Assembly (NCBI GenBank): GCA_000953735.1
Contig: LN554852.1
Location: forward strand, 3,855,846 to 3,919,845
DNA from: Moritella viscosa
GTDB taxonomy: Bacteria > Pseudomonadota > Gammaproteobacteria > Enterobacterales > Moritellaceae
Length of the DNA: 64,000 nt
Direction: 5' to 3'
Shown here: positions 25,668 through 36,352 of the stretch, one piece after another
How the letters are laid out: every line of letters begins with the position of its first letter
Numbering within the stretch: the first letter of the stretch is position 1
Made by a program: the position numbers and the translations under genes
Notes under the pieces: generated by a model
What the model was told of the DNA's origin: nothing
The model's input: only the letters and a program-made list of their open reading frames with translations
The model's database searches: none

Positions 25668-27281
25668 ATGCATATTCCAAAATTTATTAAATATATACTA
25701 CCATTGACCGTTATTTTGTCCTTAACGGCATGTGATAACCAAACCCAAATAAAACAGGACGGTCTGTCTTATTGCACGGAGGGAAGCCCGTCTTCATTTA
25801 ACCCTCAAACGGCCACCTCAAATGTAACACTTGATGCGACGACGAGCCAACTCTACAACCGTCTGCTATTTATTGATCCCAATACGCAGCAATTTAAGGC
25901 TGGATTGGCCATCGATTGGGAAATATCTGAAGACCGTCTCTCCTATCGTTTTTTCTTGCGGAAAAATGTACAGTTTCATCAAACTGATTATTTTACACCA
26001 ACACGACCATTTGACGCCGATGATGTTATCTTTAGCTTCTCGCGAATTTTAGATGAAACGAATCCTTATCATGATGTTTCTGCTACTGGTTACCCTTTCT
26101 TTGAAGGCATTGAATTAGACCAGCAAGTCCAAGCACTCGTGAAGATTGATGATTATACGATTGAATTTAGACTCGTCCGACCTGACTCTTCATTTATCGC
26201 CAATTTGGCCAGTGATTTTAGTGTCATTTTATCCGCTGAATATGCCGATACTCTGATTGCGTTAAATAAACAGGCCGATATAGATAACCTGCCTATTGGT
26301 ACTGGTCCATTCAAATTTAAAGAATACCGTACTGATAATTTTATCCGCTATCAAAGGCATGATGATTATTGGGGAGACAATGCCAAGATCAAACAATTGA
26401 TTTTTGATATCACCCCGAATGCATCATCTCGCTTAGCGAAATTACTGACTCAAGAATGCGATATCATGGCTTACCCTGCGGCCAGCCAGGTTGAAATGAT
26501 CAGTGAACATGACCGAGTCAACATATCAGTAGAGACAGGCTTAAACGTCGCTTATTGGGCATTCAATACCGAAAAAGCACCGTTTAACAATCCCAAAATT
26601 CGCCGCGCATTAGCGCACACAATCAACCAAGATACCCTATTACAAGCGGTGTACTACAATACCGGAGTAAATGCTAAATCGATTTTACCGCCAGTTTCTT
26701 GGGCCTATAATCCTTACCTTAAAAATTATAAATATAACCTTGCATATGCGCGTCAGCTATTGACCGAAGCTGGTTATCCGAATGGCTTTAGCATGGACAT
26801 TATGGCGCTAAAATCATCACAAGTTTATAATCCCGATGCAGTTAAAATGGCTGAGCTTATCCAAGCTGAATTAGCACAAATAGGTATCGACGTAAGAATT
26901 ATTAAATATGAGTGGCAGCTCATGGAAAAAAAATTACAACAGAGTGAATATGACAGTTACCTATTAGGTTGGGTTGCTGATAATAATGATCCTGATAATT
27001 TCTTTCGCTTTCAATTAAGTTGCAACGCAATTAACACTGGGTCGAACTATACCCGCTGGTGTAATTCAGAGTTCGATGAATTAATTAATCAAGCAGTCAC
27101 TGAAACAGAATACATTGAACGCGTAACACTCTATTATCGTGCTCAAGAAATTATTCAGCAAGAATTACCACTCATTCCACTGGCACATTCGTTACGTTTA
27201 CATGCCTATACAAGTGGATTAAAAGGCGTTGAAACGACTGCTTTCGGTGGCATCAATTTCATTAATACAGTACGGCAGTAA
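25668..27281 (+). CDS. sapA: Peptide ABC transporter substrate-binding lipoprotein SapA
   Basis: 537 residues of the family 5 (DppA/OppA/SapA) solute-binding proteins. The signal peptide ends in a lipobox, LSLTAC, so the protein is predicted to be lipid-anchored. Later landmarks include FDADDVIFSFSRILDE, the family signature region near residue 80-110. Sap systems import antimicrobial peptides for degradation, or heme, peptides or polyamines, and relate to potassium uptake in some species. The cargo here is not predictable. It heads sapABCDF with three bases to sapB. The ribosome site is weak. Confidence 0.92.
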   Translation: MHIPKFIKYILPLTVILSLTACDNQTQIKQDGLSYCTEGSPSSFNPQTATSNVTLDATTSQLYNRLLFIDPNTQQFKAGLAIDWEISEDRLSYRFFLRKNVQFHQTDYFTPTRPFDADDVIFSFSRILDETNPYHDVSATGYPFFEGIELDQQVQALVKIDDYTIEFRLVRPDSSFIANLASDFSVILSAEYADTLIALNKQADIDNLPIGTGPFKFKEYRTDNFIRYQRHDDYWGDNAKIKQLIFDITPNASSRLAKLLTQECDIMAYPAASQVEMISEHDRVNISVETGLNVAYWAFNTEKAPFNNPKIRRALAHTINQDTLLQAVYYNTGVNAKSILPPVSWAYNPYLKNYKYNLAYARQLLTEAGYPNGFSMDIMALKSSQVYNPDAVKMAELIQAELAQIGIDVRIIKYEWQLMEKKLQQSEYDSYLLGWVADNNDPDNFFRFQLSCNAINTGSNYTRWCNSEFDELINQAVTETEYIERVTLYYRAQEIIQQELPLIPLAHSLRLHAYTSGLKGVETTAFGGINFINTVRQ

Positions 27282-27284
27282 CTC

Positions 27285-28250
27285 ATGTTTTTTTATATAA
27301 TAAGACGCATTAACCTGTTGGTCATTACGGTCGCAGCATTAACCGTCATTGGTTTCTATCTTCGAACCCGTGTAGTCGGTGATCTAGCTCTAGATGGCAA
27401 TTTATTCAGTAATTATTTAGATTATTTGATGGCAATTTCACAAGGTGACTTGGGAATTACCACGGGTACCGGTCAACCCGTTTTCGATGAAATATTAACT
27501 GTATTTCCCGCAACATTAGAGCTTTGTTTTAGTGCCTTCATATTGTCTATTTTAATTGGTGTACCCATTGGTACAGTAGCTGGGATGCAAAGAGGTAGTT
27601 CACTCGACAGCACCATCATGGGTATTTCTCTGTTTATCTTTTCCATTCCGGTATTTTGGTTAGCATCGTTAGTCATGATGTACTTTGCCCTTAACTGGAA
27701 TTGGCTACCCGTTACAGGTCGACTGAACTTACTTTATGAGATTGACTCAGTAACCGGCTTTATGCTTATTGATACACTTATTTCTGATAACCCGCATAGT
27801 CAAGATGCATTTTACGATGCGCTTAAACACTTACTGTTACCGACAATTGTATTAGCAACGGTACCTACCACGGAAGTTATCCGTCAAATGCGTAACCACG
27901 TCAGTGATGTCATGAAGCAAAAATACATTAAAGCCGCTGCCAGTAAGGGGTTAAGTAAAACCCAAATTATCCTGCGCCATGTACTGCGTAATGCAATCCC
28001 GAACATGATTCCGCACCTTGGCCTGCAATTTAGTACTGTATTAACGACAGCAATGGTCACTGAGGCTGTATTTTCATGGCCAGGTATCGGTCGTTGGCTA
28101 ATTAACAGTATTTATCAGCAAGACCATGCTGCTATTCAGGGCGGGATGTTAACAGTGGCCATTTTTGTGGTCACCGCAAATGTATTAACCGAAATATTAA
28201 CAGTTGTCATTCATCCAATTCGCAGGAAAGAACTTTATGCCCAACATTAA
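27285..28250 (+). CDS. sapB: Peptide ABC transporter permease SapB
   Basis: A 321-residue inner-membrane subunit of the OppB/DppB type with about six membrane segments. The EAA loop for ATPase contact is visible as KAAASKGLSKTQIILRHVLRNAIP. It pairs with SapC to form the channel. It begins three bases after sapA and its end overlaps the sapC start by 14 bp, fitting translational coupling. Confidence 0.92.
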   Translation: MFFYIIRRINLLVITVAALTVIGFYLRTRVVGDLALDGNLFSNYLDYLMAISQGDLGITTGTGQPVFDEILTVFPATLELCFSAFILSILIGVPIGTVAGMQRGSSLDSTIMGISLFIFSIPVFWLASLVMMYFALNWNWLPVTGRLNLLYEIDSVTGFMLIDTLISDNPHSQDAFYDALKHLLLPTIVLATVPTTEVIRQMRNHVSDVMKQKYIKAAASKGLSKTQIILRHVLRNAIPNMIPHLGLQFSTVLTTAMVTEAVFSWPGIGRWLINSIYQQDHAAIQGGMLTVAIFVVTANVLTEILTVVIHPIRRKELYAQH

Positions 28251-29127
28251 TGTCTTTGCGGATGAACATATTCTTTCTCCTACCGAGCAGACTTGGAAGC
28301 ATTATTCATCCCAACAAATTGCGATGGCCGCGTTATGGGCGCTTGGTTTTTTATTTTTCTTAATGGTTTTTGCACCTTTAATTGCCCCCCATGAACCAGA
28401 TCTACGACAAGCCCATTTGCTCTTACAGCCACCCTCATGGGATGAACAAGGCACTGTGGACTATTTCTTTGGTACTGACGATTTAGGCCGAGACGTACTT
28501 TCACGGTTATTATATGGCTTACGTTTAACCTTTGGTAATGCCCTACTGATTAGCTTTATAGCCTTAATCATCGGCACAACGATTGGTATTACTGCTGCAA
28601 TCAGCCGTGGCCTGCTATCCAGCACCTTGCATCATATAATGGATACGGCATTGTCGATTCCGTCGTTATTACTTGCGATTATTTTTATTTCAATACTTGG
28701 ACCAGGCTTGGATCACAGCTTATTAGCTATTTTACTGGCTTCTATTCCACAATTTATTCGCGGTGTATATTTATCGGTTTATCAAGAACTACAAAAAGAA
28801 TACATCATTGCACTCAAACTTGACGGTGCAAATAATTACCGCATTATTCGTTATGGTGTGTTTCCAAATATCATTGAAACACTTGTAAACTTACTTACTC
28901 GAGCGATCTCGTCAGCTATAATTGATATAAGTGCATTAGGGTTTTTAGGCTTAGGTGCACAACGTCCCCTTTCTGAATGGGGCACGATGCTATCGGGGGC
29001 TACCGACCTTGTGTTTATCGCACCTTGGACCGTTGTGCTACCCGGCCTAGCGATTTTAGTCACTATTTTCATTGTTAATGTCGTTGGCGAAAGTTTAAGA
29101 CAATCTGTTATTGCGGGAATTGACTAA
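28237..29127 (+). CDS. sapC: Peptide ABC transporter permease SapC
   Basis: 296 residues, the same as E. coli SapC, with about six membrane segments. The N-terminal OppC-like segment includes [20 protein letters not shown] and [18 protein letters not shown], and the EAA loop is [21 protein letters not shown] choose the ATG at 28237 with AGGAAAG upstream; the frame extends 11 codons further but those lie in sapB. The stop shares a base with the sapD start (TAATG). Confidence 0.93.
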   Translation: MPNINVFADEHILSPTEQTWKHYSSQQIAMAALWALGFLFFLMVFAPLIAPHEPDLRQAHLLLQPPSWDEQGTVDYFFGTDDLGRDVLSRLLYGLRLTFGNALLISFIALIIGTTIGITAAISRGLLSSTLHHIMDTALSIPSLLLAIIFISILGPGLDHSLLAILLASIPQFIRGVYLSVYQELQKEYIIALKLDGANNYRIIRYGVFPNIIETLVNLLTRAISSAIIDISALGFLGLGAQRPLSEWGTMLSGATDLVFIAPWTVVLPGLAILVTIFIVNVVGESLRQSVIAGID

Positions 29128-30140
29128 TGGCACTACTCGACATTCGAAATCTCACCATTGAAATTGAAACACCACAAGGTACCTTAAAGGCGGTAGACCG
29201 ATTTAACCTTACCCTGAGTGATGGCGAAGTACGTGGGCTAGTTGGTGAATCAGGTTCAGGAAAGAGTCTTGTTGCAAAAGCAATTATGGGGATAACCAAA
29301 GATAACTGGCGTATTCGTGCAGACCGCTTACGATTAGGTGATATCGATTTACTTAACTTAACCCCTGTACAGCGTCGCCGAGTGATGGGCAAAGAAATTG
29401 GCATGATCTTTCAAGATGCAGCCGCGCATTTGGACCCATCAGAAAAAGCCGGCGATCAGCTTGCAGAGGCCATCCCGTGTGATCAGTTTACCGGCCATTT
29501 TTGGCATCGCTTTAACTGGCGTAAAAAACAAGCCATTGCCCTACTGCATAAAGTCGGTGTAAAAGATCATAAAAAGGTGATGAATAGCTATCCTTTTGAG
29601 CTCTCTGAAGGTCTCTGTCAAAAAGTGATGATAGCAATGGCTATTGCGAAAAAGCCCCGCCTGTTGATTGCTGATGAGCCGACAACTGCAATGGAGCCTA
29701 AAACGCAAAACCAAATTTTACGTTTACTCGATAAACTCAATAAGTTATCACACACCACTATTCTTCTTATTAGCCACGATTTAGAAACCGTGAGTTTATT
29801 AGCTGATAATATGACGGTGATGTACTGTGGGCAGATGGTTGAAAGTGGCACGATAGATCAAGTCTTTAATCATACCCACCACCCTTATACTGCAGCATTA
29901 TTACGTGCCAACCCCGATTTTAGCCAGGTGCCACATAAAGGCCCTTTAAATACCTTGGCTGGGCAGGTTCCGCTCTTACACCATTTGCCAATTGGTTGCC
30001 GACTTGGACCCCGTTGCCCTAATGCTCAAAAAAGCTGTGTAATGACACCACCAATGAAAAAGGTAAAAGGCCATATGTTTAGTTGCCATTTCCCGTTAAA
30101 TGTAGATGAACTAAAAGGTAAGAAATGTCAGAAAAAATAA
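29127..30140 (+). CDS. sapD: Peptide ABC transporter ATPase SapD
   Basis: 337 residues with an ATPase core: Walker [14 protein letters not shown], the Q-loop [15 protein letters not shown], a signature region [14 protein letters not shown] (divergent from the canonical LSGGQ), and Walker [14 protein letters not shown]. The C-terminal oligopeptide-transporter extension contains cysteines ([15 protein letters not shown]), typical of OppD/DppD relatives. SapD in E. coli also affects potassium uptake through Trk. It overlaps sapC by one base and sapF by 16. Confidence 0.93.
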   Translation: MALLDIRNLTIEIETPQGTLKAVDRFNLTLSDGEVRGLVGESGSGKSLVAKAIMGITKDNWRIRADRLRLGDIDLLNLTPVQRRRVMGKEIGMIFQDAAAHLDPSEKAGDQLAEAIPCDQFTGHFWHRFNWRKKQAIALLHKVGVKDHKKVMNSYPFELSEGLCQKVMIAMAIAKKPRLLIADEPTTAMEPKTQNQILRLLDKLNKLSHTTILLISHDLETVSLLADNMTVMYCGQMVESGTIDQVFNHTHHPYTAALLRANPDFSQVPHKGPLNTLAGQVPLLHHLPIGCRLGPRCPNAQKSCVMTPPMKKVKGHMFSCHFPLNVDELKGKKCQKK

Positions 30141-30949
30141 TCGACATCGCAGCGGAAAAGCGTATGCAACCTTTACTGCGTGTAGAAAATTTAGGGAAAA
30201 TCTATATCAATCCAACGGGTTTTTTTAAACGCGAAGAAGTCGTTGCGGTTAATAATATTTCATTTAATTTAAACCGCTCAGAAACACTCGCGATTATTGG
30301 TGAAACGGGTTCGGGTAAATCGACGCTAGCACGTTTACTGGCAGGTATAATCCCGCCGACTAAAGGTAATATTTATATTGATGGTTGCAAGCTAGATGAC
30401 AGCAACACAGACTTACGTTGTCGTTCGATCAGAATGGTATTTCAAGATCCAGAAACATCACTTAATCCCCGCACCAGTGTCGGTCAGATTCTAGATGCGC
30501 CATTACAATTAAATACGGATATGTCGGTAAACAAGCGCGCAGAAAAAATAACCGAAACACTACGCTTAGTCGGTCTACTACCAGAATATGCAACCTTCTA
30601 CCCACCGATGTTATCGAGTGGTCAAAAACAACGTATTGCACTGGCCAGAGCGCTTATTTTAAATCCGAAAATTATTATTGCTGATGATACATTATCAACG
30701 CTGGATATATCCTTGCGTTCACAAATGATCAATTTAATGCTAGAGCTACAAAAAACTATTGGTATCTCTTATATTGTTGTTACCCATAATATGGGCCTAG
30801 TTAAGCATATAAGCGACAAAATGATTGTGATGCATCAAGGGGAATGCATCGAGCAAGGTAATACAGAGCAGCTATTCTCTCAGCCTACCGCAGCATTATG
30901 TGGACAGATATTATCTAATCAATATAACATGAAGAAACATAGCTGCTAA
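30125..30949 (+). CDS. sapF: Peptide ABC transporter ATPase SapF
   Basis: A 274-residue ATPase subunit with Walker [14 protein letters not shown], signature [15 protein letters not shown] and Walker [13 protein letters not shown]. The last has Asp in place of the usual Glu-Pro, as in other SapF proteins. It pairs with SapD. It starts within the last codons of sapD (AAGGTAAG upstream) and ends the operon. The next gene on the other strand begins six bases later, and no clear terminator is visible. Confidence 0.92.
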   Translation: MSEKIIDIAAEKRMQPLLRVENLGKIYINPTGFFKREEVVAVNNISFNLNRSETLAIIGETGSGKSTLARLLAGIIPPTKGNIYIDGCKLDDSNTDLRCRSIRMVFQDPETSLNPRTSVGQILDAPLQLNTDMSVNKRAEKITETLRLVGLLPEYATFYPPMLSSGQKQRIALARALILNPKIIIADDTLSTLDISLRSQMINLMLELQKTIGISYIVVTHNMGLVKHISDKMIVMHQGECIEQGNTEQLFSQPTAALCGQILSNQYNMKKHSC

Positions 30950-30954
30950 TGTCC

Positions 30955-31335
30955 TTATTTTTCCGAATAGCGACTAACTTCATTAATATTTAACTCTGCT
31001 TTTATATCTTCAAACGCCTCGGCACGTAAGAAAAACCGCCACGTCTGACGTGGCACACGCTGCTTAATCATATTCTCACTCACGATTAAATATTCGGTGC
31101 TTGCGATATTAGTTATCACCGTCACCTTCTGACGACCTATCACAAAATCCGCGGGCACATGCCGACCATCTCTCAACATGCCAAATTCTGTAAACACTAA
31201 TAACTGAGGCTTACCATAAAAATCGTCAGTCGAAATCCATTGTCCTAGGATCGGGTTATCCTTTGGAAAATAAAACCATGCGCCAACAAGTAACAAAAAA
31301 ATAATACCGATAAATGTAAGAATATATTTAATCAT
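30955..31335 (-). CDS. Small membrane-anchored protein of unknown function
   Basis: 126 residues with one N-terminal membrane segment (YILTFIGIIFLLLVGAWFYF), then a soluble part with several beta-type stretches. I do not recognise a family. The ribosome site is weak and the gene lies tail-to-tail against sapF, six bases apart. Reading frame and amino-acid use look normal for this genome. Confidence 0.6.
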   Translation of the reverse strand: MIKYILTFIGIIFLLLVGAWFYFPKDNPILGQWISTDDFYGKPQLLVFTEFGMLRDGRHVPADFVIGRQKVTVITNIASTEYLIVSENMIKQRVPRQTWRFFLRAEAFEDIKAELNINEVSRYSEK

Positions 31336-31383
31336 AAGCCACTATTATAATTGATAAATTGAGATGATTTCTAGATATACTCG

Positions 31384-31428
31384 GCATAAAAAAAAGTCTC
31401 GATGCAATATAAATCACACCGAGACTTT
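31384..31428 (-). terminator. Terminator after ppiD
   Basis: AAAGTCTCG and CGAGACTTT form a stem around an 18-base loop. On the minus strand it is followed by TTTTTTTTAT, 57 bp after the ppiD stop. Confidence 0.85.
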
Positions 31429-31484
31429 AACATCACTCAGAAAACGACGCGATAAGGGCCGCACTAAGACACTTTAATTTATGT

Positions 31485-33395
31485 TTACTCTGCAGCTTCA
31501 ACTACTGGGTAAGATACGTCAGCTGCTTTGATCAGCGTTTGTATTAACATTTCATAGTCAGCTTGTGCATTAATATTTTTTAATGTATCAGCTAAACGTG
31601 TCGCTTCTTCTGCTTTCATTTCTGCACCACGAACAGATGTGAACTTAAGCAGTGTCACATCGCCATTCAGTGATGTTTCAGTGGCAACACTAACTTGCTC
31701 TGCAGCAGGTTTCGGCATTGAGAATAATTTGCTCAATACTTTAAAGTCCGCTTTTGTATAATCAAAACGACTTAACCATTCAGGAGCAGTAAAGCTGGCA
31801 TCAACCATTGCTAGTTCAGCATCAATACTTTCACCCGCATCAACCTTAGCAGATACAGTATTCATAAAGCTTCGCGCTTTTTGCTCTGCCTTCGTTGCTT
31901 TTAAACGTTCTACAATTTCATCATTTACATCCACTAATGATTTCGTTGTTTGTGGTTTATATTCGTTAATACGAACCACAATACTTTGCTCATCAGAAAT
32001 GTTAATGATTTCAGAGTTTAGCGCTTCGGCAATAAAGTCTTGGTCGAATAACGTTGCTGCAACTTTTGGATCATTCAAGGGAGCAGGAATCGCATTCGCA
32101 GAAAATAACTCTGTTGACACAATTTTTAAACCCGTTTCTTCAGATGCCACATCCAGTGAATCAGGTACTTCAAATGCTTGCTCTGCTAATGTTTCAGCTA
32201 ACTCATCAAAATGGGTGACAGCTTGCTCATTCTTCAAACGTGTTTCAATTGTTGCTTTAACGTCTGCAAATGCTTTTACTTTACCCGGTTCAACCGCTAA
32301 TAATTTAATGATATGGAAACCAAAATCACTGCGCACTAGTTCAGTCGTTACATCACCGTCATTCTTCAATGCAAATGCTGCCGTTTCGAATGCCGGATCC
32401 ATGATATCTTTTTCTAACCAACCCAGGTCACCGCCATTTTCACCGCTAAATGTATCATCAGATGATGATTTAGCTAATTCAGCAAAGTCTGCACCTGATT
32501 GAATTTTAGCCAATAAATCTTGTGCCTTTGCTTCAGCAGCAGCTTCATCATCATTGAATGTAACAAGGATATGTGCAACTTTACGCTTATCTTCTTGAGT
32601 ATAAGATGATACATGTTCGTTATAGTAATTCTCAGCCGCATCCGCGTCTAATTCAATACCTGCACTGATGTTCTTCATATCAACTAAGATATAATCAGCT
32701 GATGCTTGCTGTTGCGTTTGAAAGAATGCCTTATTGTCTTCGTAATAACGACTCACTTCAGCATCAGTCACCACCACATCGCTAGCAAATTTATTTACTG
32801 GAACGATAAGTTGGCTTAATTCACGCTGTTGATTTTGTAACGCAGCTAACTGTTTAACTTCACTTGGTAAACTAAACTCTGAGTTGACTAACGCATCTGT
32901 TAATTGTTGTTGTGCAAAATCAGTACGTAAACGTTCAACAAATTGTGCTGGCGTCATGCCGCTTTGACGTAATAAACTAATATAACGTTCATCATTAAAT
33001 ACGCCATCCGTTTGAAATTGCTCCATAGAAAAAATATAACTACGGATCTTTTCATCACCAATGCGTAACGCTAAATCATCTGTCATTTGCTGTAATAAAT
33101 TTTGAGCAACTAACGTATTTAATGACTGTTGACGAACTTGATTTTGAAACTCTGGTTGTTCCCAACGCGCGGCAAATGATTCACCCTGTTGAGACTCTAA
33201 GCGAGAACGATCAGTTCTAACTTGTTTTTCAAGTGCTTGCTTTGAAATATCAACACCATTCACTGTCGCAGCGGATTGGTAACCACCGCCACCTAGATAG
33301 CTACTCACACCAGCAAGGGCAAACGTAACGATCACTGCGCCTAAAATAATCTTAGCACCCGGTCCTTGTGAACCTTCGCGAAACTTCTCTAACAT
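31485..33395 (-). CDS. ppiD: Periplasmic folding chaperone PpiD
   Basis: 636 residues with one N-terminal membrane anchor (KIILGAVIVTFALAGVSSYL), a SurA-like N-terminal chaperone region, and a parvulin-type prolyl isomerase domain at about residues 265-360 (KRKVAHILVTFND, SSDDTFSGENGGDLGW). It works at the periplasmic side of the Sec translocon on newly exported proteins. E. coli PpiD is 623 residues. It lies 76 bp after hupB in the conserved tig-clpP-clpX-lon-hupB-ppiD order. Confidence 0.94.
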   Translation of the reverse strand: MLEKFREGSQGPGAKIILGAVIVTFALAGVSSYLGGGGYQSAATVNGVDISKQALEKQVRTDRSRLESQQGESFAARWEQPEFQNQVRQQSLNTLVAQNLLQQMTDDLALRIGDEKIRSYIFSMEQFQTDGVFNDERYISLLRQSGMTPAQFVERLRTDFAQQQLTDALVNSEFSLPSEVKQLAALQNQQRELSQLIVPVNKFASDVVVTDAEVSRYYEDNKAFFQTQQQASADYILVDMKNISAGIELDADAAENYYNEHVSSYTQEDKRKVAHILVTFNDDEAAAEAKAQDLLAKIQSGADFAELAKSSSDDTFSGENGGDLGWLEKDIMDPAFETAAFALKNDGDVTTELVRSDFGFHIIKLLAVEPGKVKAFADVKATIETRLKNEQAVTHFDELAETLAEQAFEVPDSLDVASEETGLKIVSTELFSANAIPAPLNDPKVAATLFDQDFIAEALNSEIINISDEQSIVVRINEYKPQTTKSLVDVNDEIVERLKATKAEQKARSFMNTVSAKVDAGESIDAELAMVDASFTAPEWLSRFDYTKADFKVLSKLFSMPKPAAEQVSVATETSLNGDVTLLKFTSVRGAEMKAEEATRLADTLKNINAQADYEMLIQTLIKAADVSYPVVEAAE

Positions 33396-33420
33396 AATTG
33401 TATTCTCTAAACTGCAATAC

Positions 33421-33452
33421 AGTAAAAGCGCACCTCATGGTGCGCTTTTACT
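33421..33452. terminator. Hairpin between hupB and ppiD
   Basis: A perfect 14-base stem AGTAAAAGCGCACC / GGTGCGCTTTTACT with a four-base loop. The T-run is within the 3' arm. It probably ends hupB transcripts, allowing ppiD a separate or attenuated supply. Confidence 0.85.
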
Positions 33453-33471
33453 CAAAATTAAAATCAATAGC

Positions 33472-33747
33472 TTAAGATTTCAACGCGTCTTTTAATAACT
33501 TCCCAGCTTTAAATACGGGAAGTTTAGATGCTGAGATTTGAATCTCGGCGCCGGTTTGTGGATTACGACCAATACGTGCAGCACGATCGCGTACACTAAA
33601 AGTACCAAAACCAACTAAAGTTACAGATTCATCTGCTACTAGTGTTTCTGTTACAGATTCAATCATTGCATCAATAGCACGGCCAGCAGCAGCTTTAGAA
33701 ATATCAGCTTTAGCGGCAACAAAATCTATCAGTTGAGCTTTATTCAC
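33472..33747 (-). CDS. hupB: DNA-binding protein HU-beta
   Basis: A 91-residue HU subunit. The bacterial histone-like signature is intact: [19 protein letters not shown], followed by [16 protein letters not shown]. It bends and compacts DNA. The start is a GTG with AGGGGAA upstream; no ATG fits. It lies directly after lon, as in most gammaproteobacteria, which supports HupB rather than HupA. Confidence 0.95.
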   Translation of the reverse strand: MNKAQLIDFVAAKADISKAAAGRAIDAMIESVTETLVADESVTLVGFGTFSVRDRAARIGRNPQTGAEIQISASKLPVFKAGKLLKDALKS

Positions 33748-33846
33748 TTTCTTCCCCTATAAAATATGACTAACGTTAATTTCGTTTATAACAAGGTTAG
33801 AGTGACTATTCAAGTCTGGGTAGACACTCTAACCTAATCAATCACA

Positions 33847-36198
33847 CTATTTTGATACAACTTCAAAACCGGCGGGACTATTCTCTAGCGCAAGCTCTAG
33901 GACTTCCTCAATCCAACGAACAGGATGAATCTCAAGATCGCCAATTACATTGGCAGGGATCTCTTCTAAATCACGTTCATTTTCTTTTGGAATCAAGACA
34001 CGCTTAATACCACCACGATGTGCTGCTAGTAGCTTCTCTTTCAAGCCACCAATAGGTAATACCTCACCTCTTAACGTGATCTCACCAGTCATTGCAACAT
34101 TTGCACGGACAGGATTACCCGTTAAGCTAGACACAAGAGCGGTGCACATAGCAATACCCGCACTTGGACCGTCTTTTGGTGTAGCACCTTCAGGAACATG
34201 AACATGAATGTCACGTTTTTCATAAAAGTCGCCATTGATACGTAACTTATCCGCTCGAGAGCGAACAACCGTCATCGCAGCTTGGATAGACTCTTGCATC
34301 ACTTCACCCAATGAGCCGGTATAGTTCAGCTTACCTTTCCCAGGAACAGATGTTGTTTCGATAGTCAATAAATCACCACCGACTTCTGTCCACGCTAGAC
34401 CTGTTACTTGACCAACACGACTTTCGCCTTCAGATTTACCAAAATCAAAGCGTTGCACGCCTAAATATTCAGATAAATTATCTTGGTTTATCGTCACAGA
34501 TTTAAGTGATTTGTTTAGCAGTATTTGCTTCACAGCTTTACGACATAGCTTTGAAATTTCACGTTCAAGTGAACGTACGCCCGCTTCGCGAGTGTAATAA
34601 CGGATAATACCCATTATCGCACTATCTTCAATGGTAATTTCTTTTGCTTTTAAACCATTACGCTCAATTTGCTTGTCCAGTAAATGCTGTTTAGCAATAT
34701 TCAGTTTTTCATCTTCGGTATAGCCCGATAAACGAATCACTTCCATACGGTCAAGCAATGGACCTGGAATATTCATTGAATTTGATGTTGCGACAAACAT
34801 TACATCAGACAAATCATAATCAACTTCAAGATAATGATCATTGAACGTTGTGTTTTGTTCTGGGTCTAGAACTTCCAGTAATGCCGATGCAGGGTCGCCA
34901 CGCATATCCGATGCCATCTTATCAATTTCATCTAATAAGAATAATGGATTGCGCACTTCTACTTTCGCCATTTTCTGGATAAGTTTACCCGGCATAGAAC
35001 CAATATATGTACGGCGATGTCCACGAATTTCCGCTTCATCACGTACGCCACCCAATGCCATACGAACATACTTACGTCCTGTTGCTTTCGCAATCGATTG
35101 ACCTAACGAAGTTTTACCTACGCCTGGAGGACCGACAAGACAAAGAATTGGGCCTTTGAGTTTATTAACTCGGCTTTGTACTGCCAGATATTCTAAAATA
35201 CGTTCTTTTACTTTATCCAAACCATAATGATCTGCATCGAGTACTTCTAACGCTTTAGCAATGTCTTTTTTAACTTTTGAACGTTTCTTCCAAGGAACTG
35301 AAATCATCCAATCGATATAACTACGTACTACAGTGGCTTCTGCAGACATAGGAGACATCATTTTCAATTTATTTAACTCAGCGATGGTCTTGGTTTTCGG
35401 TTCAGCAGGCATCTGCGCTTGCTCAATTTTCTCAGCCAATTGTTCAAATTCATCAGTACCATCTTCAGATTCACCAAGCTCTTTTTGAATCGCTTTCATT
35501 TGCTCATTCAAATAGTATTCGCGCTGGCTTTTTTCCATCTGCTTTTTAACACGCGTACGAATTTTCTTTTCAACGTGTAATAGGTCGATTTCAGATTCCA
35601 TCTGTGCCATTAGGAACTCAAGACGTTCTGCAACGTTACTTAGCTCTAATACCACTTGCTTGTCTTCTAATTTTAATGGCATGTGAGCAGCCATTGTATC
35701 AGCAAGACGCGCAGCTTCATCGATCGCCGTCACTGAAGTTAAAACTTCAGCAGGGATCTTTTTGTTTAATTTGATATAACCTTCAAACTGGCCAATTGCA
35801 GATCGAATAAGTACATCTTCTTCTTCATCAGATACTGATTCAGAGATAATATATTCAATCTCGGCTTGGAAGTAATCATCGCTATCACTCAAGCTATTTA
35901 ATTTTGCTCTTTGTGTGCCTTCGACCAATACTTTAACCGTACCATCAGGCAATTTTAACATTTGTAAAATATTAGCGACTGTACCCACGCTATTCAGATC
36001 ATCAACTTGGGGATCATCTTGAGCTGCATCTTTTTGTGCAACTAAAAATATTTGCTTATCTGTATCCATTGCGGCTTCAAGACAACGAATTGACTTTTCT
36101 CGGCCAATAAACAAAGGGATTACCATGTGGGGATAAACCACAACATCACGCAATGGCAATACAGGTATATCTACGCGTTCCGTACGCTCAAAACTCAT
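33847..36198 (-). CDS. lon: ATP-dependent protease Lon
   Basis: 783 residues (E. coli 784): N-terminal substrate-binding domain ([20 protein letters not shown]), central AAA+ domain ([26 protein letters not shown]) and C-terminal serine protease domain with the catalytic Ser in [15 protein letters not shown] and Lys in [14 protein letters not shown]. It degrades misfolded and regulatory proteins in the cytoplasm. GAGGACAAG precedes the ATG. A heat-shock-type promoter is visible upstream, and a terminator separates it from clpX. Confidence 0.97.
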   Translation of the reverse strand: MSFERTERVDIPVLPLRDVVVYPHMVIPLFIGREKSIRCLEAAMDTDKQIFLVAQKDAAQDDPQVDDLNSVGTVANILQMLKLPDGTVKVLVEGTQRAKLNSLSDSDDYFQAEIEYIISESVSDEEEDVLIRSAIGQFEGYIKLNKKIPAEVLTSVTAIDEAARLADTMAAHMPLKLEDKQVVLELSNVAERLEFLMAQMESEIDLLHVEKKIRTRVKKQMEKSQREYYLNEQMKAIQKELGESEDGTDEFEQLAEKIEQAQMPAEPKTKTIAELNKLKMMSPMSAEATVVRSYIDWMISVPWKKRSKVKKDIAKALEVLDADHYGLDKVKERILEYLAVQSRVNKLKGPILCLVGPPGVGKTSLGQSIAKATGRKYVRMALGGVRDEAEIRGHRRTYIGSMPGKLIQKMAKVEVRNPLFLLDEIDKMASDMRGDPASALLEVLDPEQNTTFNDHYLEVDYDLSDVMFVATSNSMNIPGPLLDRMEVIRLSGYTEDEKLNIAKQHLLDKQIERNGLKAKEITIEDSAIMGIIRYYTREAGVRSLEREISKLCRKAVKQILLNKSLKSVTINQDNLSEYLGVQRFDFGKSEGESRVGQVTGLAWTEVGGDLLTIETTSVPGKGKLNYTGSLGEVMQESIQAAMTVVRSRADKLRINGDFYEKRDIHVHVPEGATPKDGPSAGIAMCTALVSSLTGNPVRANVAMTGEITLRGEVLPIGGLKEKLLAAHRGGIKRVLIPKENERDLEEIPANVIGDLEIHPVRWIEEVLELALENSPAGFEVVSK

Positions 36199-36240
36199 CT
36201 TGTCCTCACTTATAAAACTGGACTAAGGGCTAATATTGAA

Positions 36241-36270
36241 TATATAGGGGTTATTACTCAACAATCAATG
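36241..36270 (-). promoter_or_regulatory. Possible sigma-32 promoter of lon
   Basis: On the minus strand CATTGAT is followed, 13 bases later, by CCCCTATAT, resembling the heat-shock consensus (CTTGAA, CCCCATNT). It sits about 45 bp before the lon start, and lon is heat-induced in E. coli. Confidence 0.5.
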
Positions 36271-36300
36271 CTAGGGGCTAAAAATATGAAAAATAATATA

Positions 36301-36326
36301 AAAAAAGGGGCATTGAGCCCCTTTTT
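36301..36326 (-). terminator. Terminator after clpX
   Basis: The stem AAAAAGGGGC / GCCCCTTTTT has a five-base loop and, on the minus strand, a long T-run. It ends the tig-clpP-clpX unit 27 bp after the clpX stop. Confidence 0.9.
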
Positions 36327-36352
36327 AATATTAAGTGTTTAAAAATCTAACA

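Noticed and set aside
31999-32502. 167-codon open frame opposite ppiD
   Set aside because: It is serine- and asparagine-rich, entirely antisense to ppiD, and lacks a ribosome site; a by-product of codon usage.
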